Shown piece after piece: positions 24,037-32,272 of a DNA stretch of 41,851 nt. Made by a program: the position numbers and the translations under genes. The stretch comes from JBQTII01 sp052388275 (GTDB lineage: Bacteria; Actinomycetota; Actinomycetes; Sporichthyales; Sporichthyaceae), in contig JBQTII010000034.1 of NCBI GenBank assembly GCA_052388275.1, positions 1-41,851 on the forward strand, given 5' to 3'. The notes beneath the pieces were generated by a model that was not told where the DNA came from, searched no databases, and was given only the letters and a program-made list of their open reading frames with translations. The number at the start of each line of letters is the position of its first letter. Position 1 is the first letter of the stretch.

Positions 24037-24745
24037 GTAGCCCGGCGGCTGCCGGCCGGTTCTCGATCACGTCGTGCGCCAGGTCGGTCAGGCGCATGTG
24101 GTGCGCGCGGGCATGGGCTCGCAGCACGGAGAAGGCCTCGTTCGGGCGGATACCGCGGCGTTCGGCGAGGACGCCTTTGGCCTGCTCGATGACGATGCGG
24201 GTATCGAGCGCAGTGCGTAGCTGAGCAAGTAAGATGTCGTGGCGCCGGCCGAGCTCGACCTGCAGAAGCCCGATGGTGGCGACGTCCACCATGGCTTGGC
24301 CGATCTGGATGTCGGCGTCCTGGAGCGCGTGGGGCCGCTCGTGAAACAGGTTCAGGGCTCCGATCGTCTCCTCGCGTAGCCGCATCGGCAGCGCGTGCAC
24401 CGACCGGAATCCCGCCGCGACGCCCGCGGGAGCGAAGCGGTCCCAGCGGTCCGCCGCGGTTCCCAGATCGTCCTCCTCGACCCCGACCCCGTCGTGGAAG
24501 CACTCCAGGCAGGGGCCCTGGTCGACCTGGAGCTGGAACAATTCCAGCAGGCGCAGCTCTTCGCTGGTGGAGGCCATCACGGTCAACTGGCCGGAGGCGT
24601 CGGCGAGCATCAGCCCGACCGCGGAGACGTCCAGCAGCTCTTTGCAGCGGTCCACCAGCGAGTACAGGAACTCAATCAGGTCGAAATCCGCGACCAACGT
24701 ATCCGCCAGGAAGACGAAGGTTTCGGCCAGGCGATGTTCATTCAT
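24005..24745 (-). CDS. GAF and ANTAR domain transcription antitermination regulator
   Basis: A 246-residue two-domain regulator. Residues about 10-165 form a GAF sensor domain (FLYSLVDRCKELLDVSAVGL, VDQGPCLECFHDG, SVHALPMRLREETIGALNLF). Residues about 175-235 form an ANTAR RNA-binding domain (LRTALDTRIVIEQAKGVLAE, GIRPNEAFSVLRAHARAH, LTDLAHDVI). ANTAR domains bind paired hairpins in mRNA and prevent termination. It is followed upstream by a second GAF-ANTAR gene on the same strand. The signal sensed is unknown. Confidence 0.92.
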   Translation of the reverse strand: MNEHRLAETFVFLADTLVADFDLIEFLYSLVDRCKELLDVSAVGLMLADASGQLTVMASTSEELRLLELFQLQVDQGPCLECFHDGVGVEEDDLGTAADRWDRFAPAGVAAGFRSVHALPMRLREETIGALNLFHERPHALQDADIQIGQAMVDVATIGLLQVELGRRHDILLAQLRTALDTRIVIEQAKGVLAERRGIRPNEAFSVLRAHARAHHMRLTDLAHDVIENRPAAAGLLSSAPDTHQI

Positions 24746-24775
24746 CGGGTGTCTCCGATCCGGGCATCGTGGTCA

Positions 24776-25597
24776 TTAAACGCCGTCGCCCACATCAGTG
24801 GGCGGGTGCGGAGGAACGTCGTCACCGAAGCGGATGACGCGCGACACCACATCCGCGGCGACGTGGGAGAGCATCCGGCCTTCGGTGAACGCGCGCCCAC
24901 GCAACCTCAGCAGCGCGGTCGGCAGATCCACCCCGAGCTGGATGGCAATCATGCCGGTGGCCTGGTGGATCTCCGGGCGGATGTCGAGGAAGCGTTGCTG
25001 CGGCCAGGGGGCCCTTTGCTCGCGTAGGTTCCGCTCGGCCGCCGTCTCACCGGGCACCTCGTCGCGCGCACCGATTCCCAGCACGTGCAGGTGGTCGAGC
25101 ACCAGGTCCAGCGCGATCGAGGCCACAGTGCCCGCCTCCGCGAGCCTCCCAACGTCCATCCCTGCGACGCGGTCGTGGTGCAAGGCGAGCACCCCGAAGC
25201 GGGCCGCGCCCACACGCATCGGCACGGCCACGACCGAGCAGATACCCGCCTCGATGGCCGCCGGGGCGAACAGCGGCCAGCGCCGCTGGACGTTCGGGTC
25301 GCCCAGGTCGGGCACCACCAACAGCGGTGCGCCCGCCATCACCTCCAGCGAAGGACCCTCGCCGACGGTGCTTTGCAGCTCCTCTCCCGCCCGCGCCAAA
25401 CCCACGGCCGCGATCGTCTCGGCGCCGCCGGCGCCCGCGACGGCCACCGGCACCGAAACCGCCACTCCGCCGCCGCGCCACCGCGCGGCGGCGACCCGGC
25501 AGAGCAGGTCGACGTCAACCGGCACCTCGAGCGTGGCGGCGCACTCCCGTAGTGCGGGCCGGAACTCCTTCAACCCGAACGGCGCGGGCTCAGCCAT
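24776..25597 (-). CDS. GAF and ANTAR domain regulator (paralogue)
   Basis: A 273-residue protein with the same architecture as its neighbour. The GAF domain covers about 20-165 (VGEGPSLEVMAGAPLLVVPD, GICSVVAVPMRVGAARFGVL). A linker of about 35 residues follows, then an ANTAR domain (EIHQATGMIAIQLGVDLPTA, LLRLRGRAFTEGRML). The cognate GAF-ANTAR gene lies 30 bases downstream, so both are probably co-transcribed. The linker and low identity between the two show an old duplication or separate acquisition. Confidence 0.9.
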   Translation of the reverse strand: MAEPAPFGLKEFRPALRECAATLEVPVDVDLLCRVAAARWRGGGVAVSVPVAVAGAGGAETIAAVGLARAGEELQSTVGEGPSLEVMAGAPLLVVPDLGDPNVQRRWPLFAPAAIEAGICSVVAVPMRVGAARFGVLALHHDRVAGMDVGRLAEAGTVASIALDLVLDHLHVLGIGARDEVPGETAAERNLREQRAPWPQQRFLDIRPEIHQATGMIAIQLGVDLPTALLRLRGRAFTEGRMLSHVAADVVSRVIRFGDDVPPHPPTDVGDGV

Positions 25598-25792
25598 GGC
25601 GCCGGGCTCCTGCCGTCGACCTGCGCATCGCCGGGACGCCTCCTAGGGGGAGCCGCCAAGGTCTGGGGCGACGCGATCGGCCGCAGGAGCAACGTCTACG
25701 GCACAGCACGAGCTTACCCAGGTCGTTGCGCCCTACCCGTTCGGCAGCGGAGCTCAGGGTTAGTGCCGCGGGGCCAGGGAATCCTGGACGTC

Positions 25793-26080
25793 ATGCACGC
25801 CACCACTCCGAACCGCGGCGTGCCCGCGGTGCCCGCATTCACGCTCCGCTTCGACGCGCTCTACCGCGCCCTCGCGCTGCCGTGGGGGGTGCGTCCCGCA
25901 CGGCCCTGGCCGAGATCGACGCCCACGAGCTGCGCGCACGTTTCGGGCCGTGGACAGTGCACACGCCGCTGACGAACATCAAAGCCGTGACCGTCAACAG
26001 CCCGTACTCCCGGCTCAAGACCGCCGGCCCGGCACGGCTCTCCGTCGCCGATCGCGGCCTGACGATGGCCACCACTGCGC
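25793..26080 (+). pseudogene. Truncated actinobacterial hypothetical protein
   Basis: The frame starting at 25793 gives AFTLRFDALYRALALPWGVRP, then a frameshift near 25898 leads to EIDAHELRARFGPWTVHTPL, TNIKAVTVNSPYSRLKTAGP, ARLSVADRGLTMATT. The order resembles a conserved actinobacterial protein of unknown function. It is cut at about 26080, where group II intron sequence begins, so its 3' end has been lost. Confidence 0.6.
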
Positions 26081-26082
26081 AG

Positions 26083-26393
26083 GTTGTGGGAGCAGAAGCG
26101 CGTGGTGCGCTACTACCTGCACCGTTGGCCCTCGCTGCGGGTGATGCAGCGGGCGCGGGTCTGCTGATCAAGCAGCGCGGTCGCAACCTGCGGGCCGGTC
26201 AGGCGAGCCGATGGACCGAGGACTGGTTCCACGACCAGGGCCTGCTCAAGCTCTCTGGCACCATTCGCTATCCGAAGGCGGCGTACTCATGTCGAGAAGA
26301 CCGTCGGTGAGCCGTATGCGGGAAACCGCACGTACGGATTGAAAGGGGGATGGGGAACCACGGCCGCTTCGCGGCGCGTGCGCCCCTGACTAC
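26083..26393 (+). mobile_element. 3' remnant of a group II intron with maturase fragments
   Basis: Two pieces of an intron-encoded reverse transcriptase/maturase C-terminus are visible in different frames: KRVVRYYLHRWPSLRVMQRA, and RNLRAGQASRWTEDWFHDQG followed by LSGTIRYPKAA. The segment between them is deleted. A conserved RNA domain V-like hairpin follows at 26309-26342, then a domain VI-like hairpin. The intron most likely ends with CTGACTAC at 26393, three bases before the ATG of the FAD-linked oxidase. The reverse transcriptase domain and the intron 5' end are missing, so it cannot splice or move. Confidence 0.75.
26309..26342 (+). ncRNA. Group II intron domain V
   Basis: The 34-base hairpin starts GAGCCGTATGCGGG, has the GAAA-type tetraloop GGAAAC, and closes with CCGCACGTACGG. 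This is the catalytic triad hairpin typical of bacterial group II introns that follow a maturase gene. Confidence 0.8.
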
Positions 26394-26395
26394 CA

Positions 26396-27937
26396 ATGGC
26401 GGCGAGCGAGAGGTCCGAGCTGCCCGGTGGCCTGCTCGCGCAGCTGCGGGAGGTGGTCGGGACCAGCTACGTTCGCACGCGCCCCGTGCACGACCTGAGC
26501 GCGTACGAGCGGGACTGGAGCGGGCGCTTCGTCGGCCGCACGCCGCTGGTGGTGGCCCCGGCCGACACCGCCGAGGTTTCCGCAGTGCTCGCCGCGTGCA
26601 CCGGCGCCGGGGTCGCCGTCGTGCCCCGCGGCGGCAACACCGGGCTGGTCAACGGCGGCGTGCCCTACGGGGAGATGGTCCTGGACCTGCGCCGGTTGAC
26701 CGAGCTGGCGGTCGACCCCCTGCTGGGGACGGTGACGGCCGGCGCCGGGGTGAGTGTTGCTGCGGTGCAGAAGGCGGCCCGGGCGCATGGGCTTCGTTAC
26801 GGGGTGGATCTCGCGAGCCGGGATTCGGCGACGGTCGGCGGCACGATCGCGACCAACGCGGCGGGGCTGCGCGCGGTGCGCCTGGGCGACACCCGGGCGC
26901 AACTGCTCGCGGTAGAGGCGGTGCTGAGCTCTGGGGCGGTACTCGGCCGGACGGGACACCTTCCCCGTGAGGCCGGGGGCTACGACCTCTCCGCATTGCT
27001 GTGCGGGAGTGAGGGGACGCTGGCGGTGATCACCACGGCACGGTTGCGGCTGCGACCCGACCCCGCCTCGCGCGCGGTGGCGTTACTGAGTTTTCCCGAC
27101 GTCGACGCCGCGGTGGTGGCTACCGGATCCCTGCGGCGCGAGCCGGCCGTGGAGGCGATCGAGTTCATGCTCGCGGCTGGGGTTGCCCTCGTGTGCGCGG
27201 CGTTCGGGCTGGCCGCGCCGTTCCCTACCCTGCCGCCGGCGCTGCTGCTGGTGGAGGTCACCGACGCCACCGACGCGGCCTCGGCACTGGACCGCGTCGT
27301 CTCGGGGGTGAACGGGATGGGCGAGAGCGCGGTGGGAATGGAGGCGGCCGAGATTCGGCGGCTGTGGGCCTACCGGGACCTGCACACCGACGCCGTGCGC
27401 CGGGTCGGCGTGTCGCACAAGTTGGACGTCGCCCTGCCGCTGGACGTGCTGCCGCAGGTGCTGGCGGCGATCGAGGCCGACGTGGCCGCGGTCTGGCCCG
27501 CGGCCACCCTGTGGGTGTGGGGCCACCTGGGGGAGGGAAATCTGCACCTCAACGTCACCGGGATCGAGGCCGCGGATGAGGCGCTGGATGAGGTGGTGCT
27601 GCGCAGGGTTGCGCAGGCCGGGGGGTCGATCAGCGCGGAACACGGGATCGGACGGGCCAAGGCGCGCTGGCTGCCGCTGGTGCGTTCGGCGACGGAACTG
27701 ACGGCGTGGCAGGAACTGAGGCTGGCGCTTGATCCGGCGGGCACCCTGAACCCGGGCGTGCTCAGGGCCGACCCGGAGTCGGCTCCCCTGTTGCTGCGGC
27801 GGCCCGAGTGGGACGCTGAGGCCCATGCCCGAGCTTTGGACGGTGGCACACAAGGTGCGAGCCGGGCTGCGCCCGAAAGCGCACCGGGCCATGCTGGCCG
27901 CACTCGACCGCGGGCCGGCCCCGATCTCGGAGGCTGA
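26396..27937 (+). CDS. FAD-binding oxidoreductase (GlcD / D-2-hydroxyacid dehydrogenase type)
   Basis: A 513-residue flavoprotein that oxidises a 2-hydroxyacid such as glycolate, D-lactate or D-2-hydroxyglutarate. The PCMH-type FAD domain shows VPRGGNTGLVNGG (residues about 82-94), GAGVSVAAVQ and SATVGGTIATNAAG. The C-terminal cap has WVWGHLGEGNLHLNV and GSISAEHGIGRAK, with the catalytic/metal His residues. ATG at 26396 lies three bases after the intron end with no ribosome binding site, so its original leader was probably displaced. The last 113 bases overlap the next gene in another frame, which makes the C-terminal tail after NPGVLR unusual. Confidence 0.88.
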   Translation: MAASERSELPGGLLAQLREVVGTSYVRTRPVHDLSAYERDWSGRFVGRTPLVVAPADTAEVSAVLAACTGAGVAVVPRGGNTGLVNGGVPYGEMVLDLRRLTELAVDPLLGTVTAGAGVSVAAVQKAARAHGLRYGVDLASRDSATVGGTIATNAAGLRAVRLGDTRAQLLAVEAVLSSGAVLGRTGHLPREAGGYDLSALLCGSEGTLAVITTARLRLRPDPASRAVALLSFPDVDAAVVATGSLRREPAVEAIEFMLAAGVALVCAAFGLAAPFPTLPPALLLVEVTDATDAASALDRVVSGVNGMGESAVGMEAAEIRRLWAYRDLHTDAVRRVGVSHKLDVALPLDVLPQVLAAIEADVAAVWPAATLWVWGHLGEGNLHLNVTGIEAADEALDEVVLRRVAQAGGSISAEHGIGRAKARWLPLVRSATELTAWQELRLALDPAGTLNPGVLRADPESAPLLLRRPEWDAEAHARALDGGTQGASRAAPESAPGHAGRTRPRAGPDLGG

Positions 27938-28901
27938 TCTCGACGCCGCGCTCGCCGTTCTCGCCGAGTCGCTTGGCGGGCCCCTTGCCGCCGCGCTGAG
28001 CGGGGTGCGCCGGCCGGGGGGCGGCGTTGTGCTGACGGCCCGTCGCCTCGTACTTGCTGCCGGGCACCTGCGCGCGGAGGACCCCGTCGGCCAGGAGGTC
28101 ATTGCCAAGGCCTGCGCCGACGGCTCGCCGACACTGGTCGCTTACCTGATGGCACTGCTGTCCACCGGGCGCGGCGCGGGTGCCGTGGCGGACCTGGCGA
28201 GCACGGTGAGCCCGCACGCTCGTGAGGTGAGCTGGCTGCATCGACACCTCGGGGTGCTCGACGGGGCGCCGGGCCCGGCGGAGTTCATCGACGACGACGG
28301 GGCGGAACTGAGGCTACGTCAACTCTCGCCAGTGACCTGCGGTCCGACCTCGGTGATCCTGCTGCGCACCCTGCTCGATCCGGCCTATGCCTTGTGGCTG
28401 ACCACGGGCGTGCATATTGAAGCGGATCGCCCGGCCGATTTCCTGCCGTTCTCCCAGCGCTTTCGCAGCCAGCAGCAGTTGGTGCACGAGTCGCTGACCC
28501 GGCACGCGCTCGGCCCGATGGCCTGGCCGCGGATGCTCGGATCCCCGCCGTGGGCGCTCGCGGGGTTCCTCAACCGCTTCACCGGACTGGCCGGCGCCTC
28601 CTGCGCCTGGATCATGGTCGACCCAGCGGACTCCGCACTCGTACAGCGTTGCCTGGATGCGGCGGCGGCCGGGGTGCGCGCCGGGATTCCGGTGCCGATC
28701 TACCTCGGGCGTCACGTCGACCGCCACGTGGTGCTCGCGATTGCGGCCACGGGGACCGGCCTGCGGATCTACGACCCGGCGAGCGGCATGGTGCTCGACG
28801 TGGACGGCGCCGACATCATCGGCGGCCGGATCGGTGTCGCGGGCTGGGACACCCTCGAGGGTGTGATCGTTCCCGTGGTGTCCGAAGGCGTCTGGCGGTA
28901 G
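27825..28901 (+). CDS. Hypothetical protein with papain-like C-H-D motif
   Basis: A 358-residue protein that I recognise only as a conserved actinobacterial type. The first 150 residues are helical (KVRAGLRPKAHRAMLAALDR...). The second half has QLSPVTCGPTSVILLRTLLD near residue 170, HVDRHVVLAI near 300 and LRIYDPASGMV near 316. Cys after a turn at the start of a helix, His on a strand and Asp/Asn on the next strand is the order of C39/papain-like peptidases. It begins inside the 3' end of the oxidase gene; ATG at 27891 is an alternative start. The protease or inactive-homologue role is an inference. Confidence 0.75.
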   Translation: MPELWTVAHKVRAGLRPKAHRAMLAALDRGPAPISEADLDAALAVLAESLGGPLAAALSGVRRPGGGVVLTARRLVLAAGHLRAEDPVGQEVIAKACADGSPTLVAYLMALLSTGRGAGAVADLASTVSPHAREVSWLHRHLGVLDGAPGPAEFIDDDGAELRLRQLSPVTCGPTSVILLRTLLDPAYALWLTTGVHIEADRPADFLPFSQRFRSQQQLVHESLTRHALGPMAWPRMLGSPPWALAGFLNRFTGLAGASCAWIMVDPADSALVQRCLDAAAAGVRAGIPVPIYLGRHVDRHVVLAIAATGTGLRIYDPASGMVLDVDGADIIGGRIGVAGWDTLEGVIVPVVSEGVWR

Positions 28902-28932
28902 CTTCCGCGATCGCGGCGGGGATGCTGCGTAG

Positions 28933-28974
28933 CGTCCGAGTAACCGGTCGCTATAGCGACCGGTTACTCGGACG
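28933..28974. repeat. 42-base perfect palindrome (possible bidirectional terminator)
   Basis: Arms 28933-28953 and 28954-28974 are exact reverse complements, centred on CTATAG. It lies between the convergent hypothetical gene (stop 28901) and the RecQ gene (stop 29001), so it could end both transcripts as a loop-less hairpin or extrude as a cruciform. There is no T run. Confidence 0.9.
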
Positions 28975-29000
28975 TTGGCGGCCTCGGTAAGGCCCCGGGG

Positions 29001-31247
29001 TCAGGGGCGCCGATGCCCGACGAGCGGGAGGATCGGCCCCGCTCCGCCGTCGCGCAGGAGTGCGGCGGCCACGGTCAGCGTCCAGCCGGTGCGAGCGATG
29101 TCGTCCACCAGGAGCAGTGGGCCTGGCGGTAGCGCCGGGGCGCCCGGGTCCAGGGTCAAGGCCTGGAGCAGGGCCTGGACGCGGGGCGCTGAGGCCACGT
29201 CGGTGGCCGGGGCGGATCCCTTGGCCCGCAGGACATCGAGAATCGGCAAGCGCCCGACGGTGCCGATGTGCGCGGCCATCCCCGCGACGCGCAGCGGGTG
29301 CGCGCGGCTTGGCACGGGCACGACCGCGACCGGACGGTCGTCCCATTGCTTGGCCCACGCGCGCAGGACGTCGACGAGTCCCGAAAGCAGTTCTGGCGAC
29401 GGCTGCGCATCCGCGGACGCCAGCTCGGCGATCACCTCGGGCCAGGCCGGGTCGTCGGCGAAGGCCAGCGCCCGCCCGGGCGCGGCCCCGATCAGCTTGC
29501 CGCGACGGCCAGTCCCCGACGGCCACATCTTGCGCGGCTCCAGCACATGGTGACGACCCCTCAGATGCACGGTGGCCGCGGCGATGGCCGCCGCCCCCGG
29601 TCGCGCGCCCGGTTCGGGTAGCTCCCCGGTGCACACCGAACACCGCCCGCACCGGGTCCCCGCGGTACCAACTGCTCGCTCCTGCTCCTCGCGCGTACCT
29701 CCCTTGATCGCCTCGCTCGTGGTCGGGTCGTCCAGCGCCTCGGTGAGCACGTCCATCAGGCAGCGCGACCCCGCGGCATAGGTCCGCATCAGGTCAGCCT
29801 CGGCCCGGCGGGCTGCGACGATACGTTCGTACTTCGCGCGCTCGTACGTCCACGGTGCCCCGGTGCCGCGCCAGCCGGTGCCTGCGCGGTCGACCGCCCC
29901 GTCGACCCGCAGCGTCTTGAGCAGCGCCTCCAGCCGCCCACGACGCTGACCGGTCTCGGCCTCGATCGCCGGCAGGCTCATCGACGCCGCCGGTCCCTGA
30001 TCCTGCGCCAGCGCCGCGAGCAGGGCGAGGACCTGCCGGGCGGCCTGCGGATCGGGGATCGTGGCGGTGGCGAAGTACTCCCAGATCCTTGGGTCGGACT
30101 CAGCGGCCGGCAGCAACACCCCGACGGCGGAGCCGTCATAGCGAGTGCGAGTGGGGGCCGCTTTCTCGCCCCCGCGAGCAATCGGCTGCAAGTTACCTGC
30201 GCCTTGCGCCGCGAGCTCCGGCGGCAACGCACGTCCCGCACGCCCGACCTGCTGGTAGTAGGCGACCGGGGAGTCCGGGGAACCGACGTGGATGCAGAAC
30301 CCGAGGTCGGGTTTGTCGTAGCCCATCCCCAGTGCCGAGGTCGCGACCACAGCCTTGACCTCGTTGGCCCGCAAGGCGGCCTCGATCCGGGCCCGCTCAC
30401 CAGTTTCGGTCTGCCCGGTGTAGGCGAGGACGTGGTGGCCCTGCCCGATGAGGAACTCCGCGAGGGAGGTGGTCGCGTCCACGGTGAGGGCGTAGATGAT
30501 GCCGGAGCCGGGCAGGGCCGACAGGGCCTCACTGACCCAGGCGAAGCGCTCGACCCCGCCCAGGCCCGGGACCACCGAGAGCCGAAGACTCGCCCGCGCC
30601 AGCGGTCCGCGCAGCACCACCGTCTCCGGCCCGAGCTGCGCAGCGACGTCCGCAGAAACCCGGGAAGTGGCGGTGGCGGTGGTCGCGAGCACCGGCGCGC
30701 CCGCGGCGAGCTGGGCCAGCAGCCGGGTCAGGCGCTGATAGTCCGGCCGGAAATCGAATCCCCAGTCCGAGATGCAATGCGCCTCGTCGACGACGAGCAG
30801 CCCGGCGCCCGCTAGCAACGGCAGCGCCTTGTCCGCGAAGCGCGGGTTGGCCAGGCGCTCCGGTGAGACGAGCAGGACGTCAAGTTCGTCGGCGGCGAGC
30901 GCGTCGAAGACCACCTGCCAGTCCTCGACGTTGGCGGAGTTGACGGTGGCCGCCCGCAATCCGGCACGCTCGGCGGCGCTGACCTGGTCACGCATTAACG
31001 CGAGCAGCGGCGAGATGACCAGCGCCGGCCCGCGCCCGCCCGCCCGCAACGCCGAAGCCGCCGCCCAGTACACCGCGGATTTCCCCCAGCCGGTGGCCTG
31101 CACCAACAACACACGTTGGCCCTCGAGCAACGCGTCGACCGCCGCGACCTGGTCGCCGCGCGGTACGGCCCCGGGCCCCGAAAGCCGGTGCAGCACCTGA
31201 GTCAGGGCGTGCGCACCGGCGCTGATATCGGCCGCTGCCTTCACCAT
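29001..31247 (-). CDS. RecQ-family helicase fused to a phosphoribosyltransferase-like domain
   Basis: An ATP-dependent 3'-5' DNA helicase of the RecQ type with an extra C-terminal domain, 748 residues from the chosen ATG. Motif I is ATGWGKSAVY, motif Ia is VISPLLALMRDQ, motif II is VVDEAHCISDWGFDFRP, motif III is ATTATAT, and motif VI is YYQQVGRAGR. A helical zinc-like segment (CGRCSVC) precedes the final 200 residues, which hold a PRTase motif LLVDDIARTGWT, as in ComF. Similar fusions are known in actinobacteria, but their role is unclear. An in-frame TTG at 31334 would add 29 low-complexity residues (ADTVAP repeats); ATG at 31247 is preferred because it begins the helical start. Confidence 0.9.
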   Translation of the reverse strand: MVKAAADISAGAHALTQVLHRLSGPGAVPRGDQVAAVDALLEGQRVLLVQATGWGKSAVYWAAASALRAGGRGPALVISPLLALMRDQVSAAERAGLRAATVNSANVEDWQVVFDALAADELDVLLVSPERLANPRFADKALPLLAGAGLLVVDEAHCISDWGFDFRPDYQRLTRLLAQLAAGAPVLATTATATSRVSADVAAQLGPETVVLRGPLARASLRLSVVPGLGGVERFAWVSEALSALPGSGIIYALTVDATTSLAEFLIGQGHHVLAYTGQTETGERARIEAALRANEVKAVVATSALGMGYDKPDLGFCIHVGSPDSPVAYYQQVGRAGRALPPELAAQGAGNLQPIARGGEKAAPTRTRYDGSAVGVLLPAAESDPRIWEYFATATIPDPQAARQVLALLAALAQDQGPAASMSLPAIEAETGQRRGRLEALLKTLRVDGAVDRAGTGWRGTGAPWTYERAKYERIVAARRAEADLMRTYAAGSRCLMDVLTEALDDPTTSEAIKGGTREEQERAVGTAGTRCGRCSVCTGELPEPGARPGAAAIAAATVHLRGRHHVLEPRKMWPSGTGRRGKLIGAAPGRALAFADDPAWPEVIAELASADAQPSPELLSGLVDVLRAWAKQWDDRPVAVVPVPSRAHPLRVAGMAAHIGTVGRLPILDVLRAKGSAPATDVASAPRVQALLQALTLDPGAPALPPGPLLLVDDIARTGWTLTVAAALLRDGGAGPILPLVGHRRP

Positions 31248-31343
31248 GAGGTGCCCCCGTTCGGCCCGCCCGTCGGGCACGGGCGCCACTGTGTCATCGG
31301 GCGCGGGCGCCACCGTGTCAGCCCCCTGCGACAACCGCGGTGA

Positions 31344-31610
31344 TCAGGAGTAGCGCGCGGCGGAGCGGGCGCGTGCCTTGGCGGCCTCAATCTCACGGTT
31401 CTTCGGCGGCGCTGCGGTGCTCAGCGCGTCGAGCAGGGTGGCCGAGGCGGCGCTCACCGCCGCGACGGCCCGATCGAACGCTGCGGCGTTGGCGGTCGAC
31501 GGCGCGGCGAACCCGCTGATCTTGCGGACGAACTGCAGCGCTGCGGCCTCGATCTCGGCGCTCGTCGACGGCGGTTCGAAGTTGTGCAGCGTTCGAATGT
31601 TCCGGCACAT
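31344..31610 (-). CDS. DUF2277 family protein
   Basis: An 88-residue protein opening MCRNIRTLHNFEPPSTSAE, the signature of DUF2277, followed by EIEAAALQFVRKISGFAAPS and a basic C-terminal helix. The family is widespread in actinobacteria and has no assigned function. It is on the same strand as the RecQ gene and ends 97 bases before its start, so co-transcription is possible. Confidence 0.9.
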   Translation of the reverse strand: MCRNIRTLHNFEPPSTSAEIEAAALQFVRKISGFAAPSTANAAAFDRAVAAVSAASATLLDALSTAAPPKNREIEAAKARARSAARYS

Positions 31611-31954
31611 GCCCTCAGGCTAGCGAGGCGGACCGCCCGGCCGGGAACAGGCGATTCGGCACAAAGCCTGCGAGGTCGGAGTTATCCCCGCACCCCCGAC
31701 TCCGCAGCACAGTCAAGGACTAGAAATCCGCGCCGCCGGTGTAGTCCCATCGGGGTGTCCGGGTCACCGGTGAGGAATTGCGCATGAATTTCATCGAAAT
31801 GGCACCCGCGGGGGCAGGCATATGCCCAACCATGTCGGGTAGGACGGCCTCACAATGCCCGCGAGGGCGACGCCGGGCACAGCACGCGGGAAGCAGCACC
31901 GAGAGCCAAGGCACCGCCGCACAGACTCAGCGCCAGAGAAAGCAGGCGATCGAC

Positions 31955-32263
31955 GTGACCACAATGACGTGGCTCGAGCGGGACCGATGGAGCACCGGAC
32001 CGGGCACCGGGGAGGCCGAGGTGCCCGCCACTGTCGTCGGGGCCCGCTACGAGCGGGTCGGTGCTGAGCTTGCGCTCATCGTCCCGATCGATCGTAACGA
32101 GGCTGCCAACGGAGCCCTGGTCCTGGTGCCCGTTCCCGGCACCACCGTCAAGCTGCGGATCCCGCCGGGCACCGTCGACGGGCATCGCATCCGCCTCGCC
32201 CGCCCGCACGCGCCCGCGCCCGACGGCTTCGGCGATCTCACCGTCGTCGTAGAGGTTCGTTGA
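31955..32263 (+). CDS. DnaJ C-terminal-domain-like small protein
   Basis: A 102-residue protein. Its last 60 residues match the substrate-binding C-terminal domain of DnaJ-type co-chaperones: EAANGALVLVPVPGTTVKLR, IPPGTVDGHRIRLARPHAPA, GFGDLTVVVEV. The J domain and zinc fingers are absent. The start is GTG at 31955 with AGCAGG upstream; ATG at 31964 is an alternative. It may be a free client-binding module or the surviving end of a longer gene. It is convergent with the F420-dependent reductase-like gene. Confidence 0.65.
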   Translation: MTTMTWLERDRWSTGPGTGEAEVPATVVGARYERVGAELALIVPIDRNEAANGALVLVPVPGTTVKLRIPPGTVDGHRIRLARPHAPAPDGFGDLTVVVEVR

Positions 32264-32272
32264 GCCGTTCGG

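Noticed and set aside
25327..26310. Long plus-strand frame covering the GAF-ANTAR antisense region and the intron tail
   Set aside because: Its first half is an Arg/Pro-rich shadow of the minus-strand gene; only the later pieces match a hypothetical remnant and the maturase fragment.
4928..31664. Shared TTCGGCACAAA at about 4928 and 31654
   Set aside because: An 11-base match between two sites is expected many times by chance in 42 kb.
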